Positions 58,511 to 64,000 of a stretch of 64,000 nt of DNA are shown piece after piece. Positions within the stretch are counted from its first letter, which is position 1, and each line of letters starts with the position of its first letter. This DNA is from Limnoperna fortunei (lineage: Eukaryota; Mollusca; Bivalvia; Mytilida; Modiolidae). Where the stretch lies: the NCBI GenBank assembly GCA_944474755.1, contig OX104124.1, positions 20,248,452-20,312,451 on the forward strand, read 5' to 3'. The notes under the pieces were generated by a model that made no database searches, was not told the DNA's origin, and saw only the letters and a list, made by a program, of their open reading frames with translations. The position numbers and the translations under genes are program-made.

Positions 58511-58669
58511 GTTTTTTTACTCTAGTTTTATTTTAAAGTAAAGTTTTACTATTTGTTACTGTGTTTCAATATTTTGTGGTTGTAACTTCAACACAACCAG
58601 CATTGTATTTGCAAGTTCCTGAATTAAGTTCATATCGGGGGCTCCGGAAATTTATGTATTTTCAGTTGG

Positions 58670-58860
58670 TTTGTACTGGTTGCCACAAGTATTTTTATTA
58701 ATGCTACATGTATTTGAACATAGAAAGAGACAGTCGGGTACCATCTTCTATTTTTGTTTTAAAAAAATGGCATGTTCAATGATAATCATGGCGCTGTGAC
58801 AAATATTCGAAGATATCTCTCGCAAAGGGTTTTAGCTATTACTGATCTGGATCATAATTA
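58670..58860 (+). repeat. Dispersed repeat, copy 2
   Basis: Partner of 49567-49754, lying inside the 2.1-kb DNA element. Confidence 0.6.
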
Positions 58861-59216
58861 AGCATATGACCAAGAAACAATGACCACACAAATTAGGTAC
58901 TAGTAATAACATTTTTAAGTGTCGAAACTTGAAATGTTACCTGTAACTGTGTGAAAGGTGGTACCAGTCCCCACTGTCTACCACTAGTTAATAATCAAAA
59001 TCATAAGGAAACGAAAATAGTCTTATTAGTTAATTAGCTATAAAAACACTATAATTACTATTAATTTTAGAACAGAAAATTAATTGGAGCAATAGAGTGT
59101 TAAGGGGCGACAATCGGGACACAGAGGAGATTGAGAGGGGCACAGGGGCGCTGTAATTTTAGGGCAGAACGCAGCGCCCCTCTATTTCCCCCTAGCTGGA
59201 ACACTGCTAAAGGTGG

Positions 59217-59250
59217 CATAATCCTCAAATAAACAAACCAAAACGTGTGG
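59217..59250 (+). mobile_element. SINE right part after the DNA element
   Basis: CTAAAGGTGGCATAATCCTC and the AAATAAACAAACC tail complete the SINE begun at 56998. Confidence 0.65.
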
Positions 59251-59576
59251 TACAACAGTATCCTAAATTTTTTAACACCTGGTTAATGTAATTCTAAAAG
59301 TTTTTCTGTTGATTAGTAATTATGCATGTAGTACATGTTAAGTATTAATTCAATGTTACATTAGGACAGTTCCTCTTTAACTATGCATGGCATGGTGACA
59401 ATATTTGGTATACAGGCAGCTGCTGATATTAAATGATATTTACGTACATATGTAATGCTTATGATGAAATTTATTTTCGTTACTGATGCTGAATGCAGGC
59501 GAGACATTTTTCTGTGTCCACACTTGTTTTCAAACTTGGCAGCAATCATCCTTAGGGTTCCTTGTTTCAATTTTGT

Positions 59577-61250
59577 ACCCAGGGTGTAGATCAACAGACA
59601 AAGATGGCCACTGTTACTAAAAATACAACATGGGTGTCAACACAGGTTTTTGATCATTATCTCAAAAATTATAATAGCTATAGAGAAAACGGTTACTTCA
59701 AAATGATCAGCACATTAAGGTCTACAATTGTTGCTATTTCATGTAGTATGAAGTTGTGTATTGGCTTCTTGTATGAATTATTGTCCTTTATTGACGATTT
59801 TTGACAAAATTTTTGGTGTTTACAATATAACTTGAAAATTATAAGAGGTACTAGTAGAGTGAAACTGTAATGACAAAAATTATCATCAATAAAAGCCCTA
59901 CAATTCACTTGATTGGTCTGAAATTGTCAGATGACTCCTTATATGAGTTATTGCCCTTAAATGACAATTTTTATGCCCCGGGATGACATGTCGGGGGGGG
60001 CATAAAGTTTTACTAATCTCTGTCCATCCGTCCGTCTGTCCGTACCAACATATTTCCGTCAAGCTTTTCTCAGAAACCGTACATGAGAACAATTTGAAAT
60101 TTGGCAGGGTGGTTCAGTATCACAAGTTGTACGTCCTCAGCTACTTTCAGACCTGACGGACAACTACTTCCTGTTTGGGACTGGGCCGATATGAAAATGT
60201 GTTAACACAAGTATGAACATTTCCGTCAAGCTTTTCTCAGAAACCGTACATGAGAACAATTTGAAATTTGGCAGGGTGGTTCAGTATCACAAGTTGTATG
60301 TCCTAAGCAACTTTCAGACCTGTTGGACGACTACTTCCTGTTTGCGACTGGGCCGATATGAAAATGTGTTAACACGAGTATGAAAAGTTCCGTCGAGCTT
60401 TTCTCAGAAACCGTACATGAGAACAATTTGAAATTTGGCAGGGTGGTTCAGTATCACAAGTTGTACGCCCTAAGCGAATTCAGACCTGTCAGACAACTTC
60501 TTCCTGTTTGGGACTTCATTTGTACGTAAATACGTCCGTCCGTATGTAAGAATTTCCGTCAAGCTTTTCTCAGAAACCATACATGAGAACAATTTGGAAT
60601 TTTGCAGGGTGGTTCAGTATCACAAGTTGTACGTCCTAAGCAACTTTCAGACCTGTTGGACAACTACTTCCTGTTTGCAACTGGGCTGATATGAAAATGT
60701 GTAAACATGAGTATGAAAATGTCCGTCAAGCTTTTCTCAGAAACCGTACATGAGAACAATTTGAAATTTGGCAGGGTGGTTCAGTATCACAAGTTGTACG
60801 TCCTAAGTGACTTTCTGACCTGTTGGACAACTACTTCCTGTTTAGGACTTCATTTAGCGGGGGCATATGTGTCTCATGGACACATTCGTCGATTTTTTAA
60901 TGAAATTTTCCCCTATTTGCCCCTTAACTTAAAAACTATAACAGCTAGCTATAGAGTAAAACTGTAAATAGAAAAAAAAATGATCACCAATACAAGCCCT
61001 ACAATTCACTGCATTGGTGTGAAATTGTAAGATGACTCCTTATAGGAGTTATTGTCCTTAAATGGCAATTTTTTTATGAAATTGTACAATTTTGTCCTGT
61101 AACTTGAAAACTATAGTAGCTAGATTGAAACTGTAAATTTCACAAATGATCAGCAATAGAAGTCCTACAAATGATTGCTAGTCCAAAATTGCAAGATGAC
61201 TCTTTATAGAGTTATTGCCCTTTAATTATGTTTTTGGACAAATGAACAGT
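59577..61250 (+). repeat. Tandem-core array of a second family, split by an insertion
   Basis: Units contain CCCTACAATTCACT, GAAATTGTCAGATGACTCCT, TTATAGGAGTTATTGCCCTT and ACTTGAAAATTATAAGA, with AGAGTGAAACTGTAA. They occur at about 59660-59969 and again at 60890-61250. The element at 59970-60889 interrupts them. Confidence 0.7.
59970..60889 (+). mobile_element. Tandem-core element with five ~165-bp units
   Basis: The head ATGCCCCGGGATGACATGTC with GGGGGGGCATAAAG is palindromic, followed by GTCCATCCGTCCGTCTGTCC. The unit word TCCGTCAAGCTTTTCTCAGA recurs near 60055, 60219, 60390 (one change), 60553 and 60720. Units also carry GAACAATTTGAAATTTGGCA and GGGTGGTTCAGTATCACAAG. It closes with AGCGGGGGCATATGTG, an inverted echo of the head. 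Confidence 0.8.
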
Positions 61251-61253
61251 TTT

Positions 61254-62235
61254 TAGCTCACCTGACCCGAAGGGTCATGTGAGCTATTGCCGTCACTTGG
61301 CGTCCATCGTACGTCCGTTGTCTGTCGTCCGTCGTCAATCGTCTGTCCATTCAACTTTTCAAAAATCTTCTTCTCTGAAACCACTTGACAGAATGCAACC
61401 AAACTTGGTATGGTTGTTGCTTAGCATGTCCTTTACCAAACTATCGTTTGGATTTTGATTCGTAAAAAACATGGTCGCCATGGCTAAAAATAGAACAGGG
61501 GCGTCAAAATACAGTTTTTGGCTTATAGTCCAAAAAGTATTACAGATACAGGAAAACCGAAGAGACCTTCCTTCTTTAGCATCAAAAGCTCTACAAAACA
61601 CTCTATTGGGTCAAAGTCGTATGATGAGTACTCCTTGTAGGAGTTATTGCCTTTTAATTGTCGAAATTGATGATTTTTGCTATTTTTGCCACAAAATCTT
61701 GAAAATTTTTAGAACTAGAGAAAAATTTAGCATTGCTAAATTGTTCTGCTCTGTAAGGGCTACAAAAATGACTTTAGGGTCAAGATTGTCTGATTAACCG
61801 TTTAGGAATTATTCTCTTAGAACATTTTTTTTAATGAATTTTAATTTATTTTAAAAAATCTCCTCTAACCAATGAAAGGACTGCTTTGAAACATTGCACA
61901 CATCATCTTTAGGATGTCCTCTACCAAAATTGTGCAAATCATTACAGCTGACTACCTACATAGCTACGTTGGCTTAAAATAGAAAAGGGGGTGGGTCAAG
62001 GGAGTTTTTGGCTGATAGTTAAAAAAGTATAACAGGTACAGCAAATTTCAAGTGAACCTCCCTCCTAAGCATCAAAAGCTCCTCCTTATAGGAGTTATTT
62101 CCCTTAAAAGGTCAAAGTTAATGACTTTTGCAGAAGTGTTGGTCAATTCCTTATAGGAACGAAATTCTATATAAAAAAGGGTTGTTTGGTTTCAGGTTCA
62201 GGTGAACGATACAGGCTCCTGGGAGCCTCTAGTTG
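61254..62235 (+). mobile_element. Element with AGCTCACCTGACCC hairpin head
   Basis: The head AGCTCACCTGACCC-GAA-GGGTCATGTGAGCT is a near-perfect hairpin. A (C/T)GTCCGT-rich strip (61300-61350) and diverged units with TATAGGAGTTATT words follow. The end GGTTCAGGTGAACGATACAG and GCTCCTGGGAGCCT mirrors the head and forms a second hairpin. A further copy of that end lies at 62424-62466. Confidence 0.7.
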
Positions 62236-62470
62236 TATTATAAACTAGTCTATAACACACCAAGAGTAAAACTGTTAATTTTTAAATTACCCTAAAGAAC
62301 AAGGCCTACAAACCATTTAATTTTCAGAAATTGTCTGGTGGCAACTTATAGGAGTTATTGTACTCAACTAAACTAGACTGAAACTGTAAATTTCAAAAAT
62401 TTAAATCTAGTTGAAGTCATTTGGGTTCCAGGTGAGCGATTAATACAGGCTCCTGGGAGCCTTGAGTTTG

Positions 62471-62622
62471 CTATGTATTGTGGGGAACCTGACCACAACA
62501 TAAGAACTTGCAAACATGGTAAAAAAGTACAATGTTATAGTTGTGGTAATAATGGACACATTAGGGAAAGTTCTGTGAAAAGTAGTTATAATAGGGAAAT
62601 GACAAAGAAGAGATACATGTAG
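62471..62622 (+). pseudogene. Remnant of a CCHC zinc-knuckle (gag-like) protein
   Basis: The frame FAMYCGEPDHNIRTC then KHGKKVQ then CYSCGNNGHIRESS has the spacing of two tandem C-x2-C-x4-H-x4-C knuckles. The first Cys of knuckle 1 (now Ala) and the last Cys of knuckle 2 (now Ser) are lost. It stops at TAG (62620-62622) and abuts the transposon-like end at 62466. Such double knuckles occur in retroelement Gag and in cellular nucleic-acid-binding proteins; the source is unknown. Confidence 0.55.
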
Positions 62623-62639
62623 CTAAAATATATCCAAAA

Positions 62640-63432
62640 TCCAATTACAAAAAAACATGAAATTGGGGATATAAAAATGTCTAAAAACTATTAGTTGCAG
62701 ATTTTTGTACAGAGGTAGATGGCAGAAATTTGATCTAGATTCTGCTTGATTTATATCAGTCATAGTTTGTGAAGTATTTTGACTGGATTCATTCATTGGG
62801 AAGTCAGCAGGGGGCTCCATCTGATTACAATCACTAACTACTGTAGGTTACAATAAACCAATTATTTGTTTACATTACACCAGGAAATTTTTGAACCCAA
62901 GATATATAGTAATCAGAAGAATATACTAGTACACGGATGCATCTGACTGGTTGTTGGGGTTCTGAAAATAGAAAAATAAAAAATAGAAACATAATTGATT
63001 GAAAATCTTCTACATTTGGGGGAACATTAATAAGAGCCGGGAAAATAGAGCTCTTTTAAAAAAAAAAAGGGGGGGATGTTACACAGTTTGTTAGTTTCAT
63101 CCAGTGCTGATTTTTCACCCAAAATATTCGGTCATTTTTGCTGCACAACCTATATTTTTTTATTTGTTAATAATGTAGTCGTAACATTTCACCTTCCACA
63201 AGCCACTGCTTTCGGGGGTTAAATTTGATAGGATTTTCACACTTAAATTCTTAATTGGAAGACACAATGTTAAATATTTGGTTTATTGTAACCTATAGGG
63301 AGACTGGATTTTTTTCATTATACTTGATTCATTAATCCATGTTAATTTTCACATGGGTTTTCGTCACAGAATGACAAGTTATATGTATAGATTGTTCATT
63401 TAAAACGATGTGTTAAAAAAATAGTCTATTTC
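62640..63432. other. Intergenic, no supported gene
   Basis: AT-rich with an A-run/G-run strip near 63057-63076. The minus-strand frame 62623-62820 (MEPPADFPMNESSQNTSQTM) shows no domain. Confidence 0.4.
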
Positions 63433-63944
63433 CAGTGTTTTCATTAACTTTTGCAATAGAAGGCAAAAAAATTGGAATAGGGGGAAGAATAACTACGGCG
63501 AAGGGTCTGGGGGCCGCTCACGGCCCCCAGTGGGACCAGGGCAACGCCCTTGTAGGGGGACCAGGGGGGCAAAGCCCCCCGGCCGAAAACGAAAATCAGC
63601 AGTTTTGGATCAAGTTGTAAGCCCTCTAGCTGTATCTAAATCATCCTTTTCATTTGTTATATTTTCTGCAAAACTTGATGAATTGTGACATGAATCTTAA
63701 TTATTTCTTACCAATTTCATAAATTGACAAAAGCCTTGACCAACATACCAGTGTTATTTCAAACGCACAAGTGATATGAACTGGTTCCCGGGAGTACGCA
63801 ATACCAAAACAAAAGACTGACGATCCCGACCTCGTCCGCGAAAATTGCGAACTCCGATTTTTGAAATCGGAAATGGAATAGCCGGCAAAAAATTGGCAAT
63901 AAGCGGTTGATTTTGCCGGCTGCCGGCTTTTATTGAAAACACTG
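63433..63944. mobile_element. 512-bp non-autonomous DNA element, CAGTGTTTTCA ends, 5-bp TSD
   Basis: The left end CAGTGTTTTCATTAA matches the reverse complement of the right end, CAGTGTTTTCAATAA. ATTTC flanks it at 63428-63432 and 63945-63949. The interior holds three G+C-rich hairpins (63507-63580) and no transposase. Confidence 0.75.
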
Positions 63945-64000
63945 ATTTCTGAAAATACGCATTTTTCAATAGGAAATCTAGGGTGGGCTACAAAGAGGAG

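Larger units (their letters stand above)
57114..59216. mobile_element. 2.1-kb DNA element, CAGTGTTC ends, 5-bp TSD, inserted in a SINE
   Basis: The left end is CAGTGTTCTAGCAAGG. The right end read inward on the other strand is CAGTGTTCCAGCTAGG. Similarity runs on to AAATAGAGGGG(T/C)GC on both sides, about 36 bp. CTAAA at 57109-57113 and 59217-59221 is the target duplication, and the SINE is interrupted exactly there. No transposase is inside. It carries the tandem-core element at 57262-58510. Confidence 0.75.

Overview
This is an animal nuclear genome window, most likely from a bivalve mollusc. The evidence is low G+C, introns with GT/AG borders, AATAAA poly(A) signals, a secreted C1q-domain gene, a RING-less TRIM-like B-box/propeller gene (both families are greatly expanded in bivalves), and many copies of a tRNA-derived SINE whose conserved core contains CTCCGGGTACTCCGG. 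Gene density is very low and most of the sequence is intergenic or repeat-derived. I could not run any search, so family names rest on motifs I recognise.

Layout. 1-6.1 kb is AT-rich intergenic DNA, with an odd cluster of the octamer TCCGTAAC at 1.6-3.5 kb. 6.2-8.0 kb holds the terminal exon of a minus-strand B-box/coiled-coil/propeller protein. 10.6-12.7 kb holds a complete SINE with an 8-bp target-site duplication and a two-exon minus-strand gene for a 187-residue secreted C1q protein. 13-16 kb has a 112-bp-arm inverted repeat and a nested hairpin. At 16.26-16.42 kb a minus-strand open frame has a splice acceptor, stop codon and AATAAA signal, so it is probably the last exon of an unrecognised gene. 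16.9-20.4 kb is bracketed by inverted 74-bp copies that may be the ends of a decayed DNA transposon.

The most striking region is 22.9-38.4 kb. It is a satellite built on a ~49-bp monomer arranged as a 148-bp trimer. The trimers are grouped into ~1.5-kb higher-order units that carry two passenger retroposons: a ~420-bp element with an (ATCA)n tail and 14-bp target duplications (eight copies), and a 5'-truncated SINE (about eleven copies or pieces). The array contains a recent internal duplication, mosaic copies and a SINE-SINE recombination joint. Its left border is a degenerate 50-bp repeat carrying TATATAAG in most units.

38.4-64 kb is a graveyard of mobile elements. It includes a 260-bp trimeric tandem repeat next to a 5'-truncated LINE (reverse transcriptase plus RNase H, one frame with two stops), a 1.3-kb segmental duplication, a second LINE (Jockey/CR1-like), a decayed hAT-like transposase-derived gene, a SINE inside a SINE, and three non-autonomous DNA elements with CAG...CTG ends and 5-bp target duplications. 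There is also a pile of mollusc-type elements made of a hairpin head, a CCGT-rich stretch and a ~165-172-bp tandem core.

Nothing links the genes into one pathway. C1q-domain and TRIM-like proteins are both commonly tied to innate immunity in bivalves, but their proximity here may be chance.
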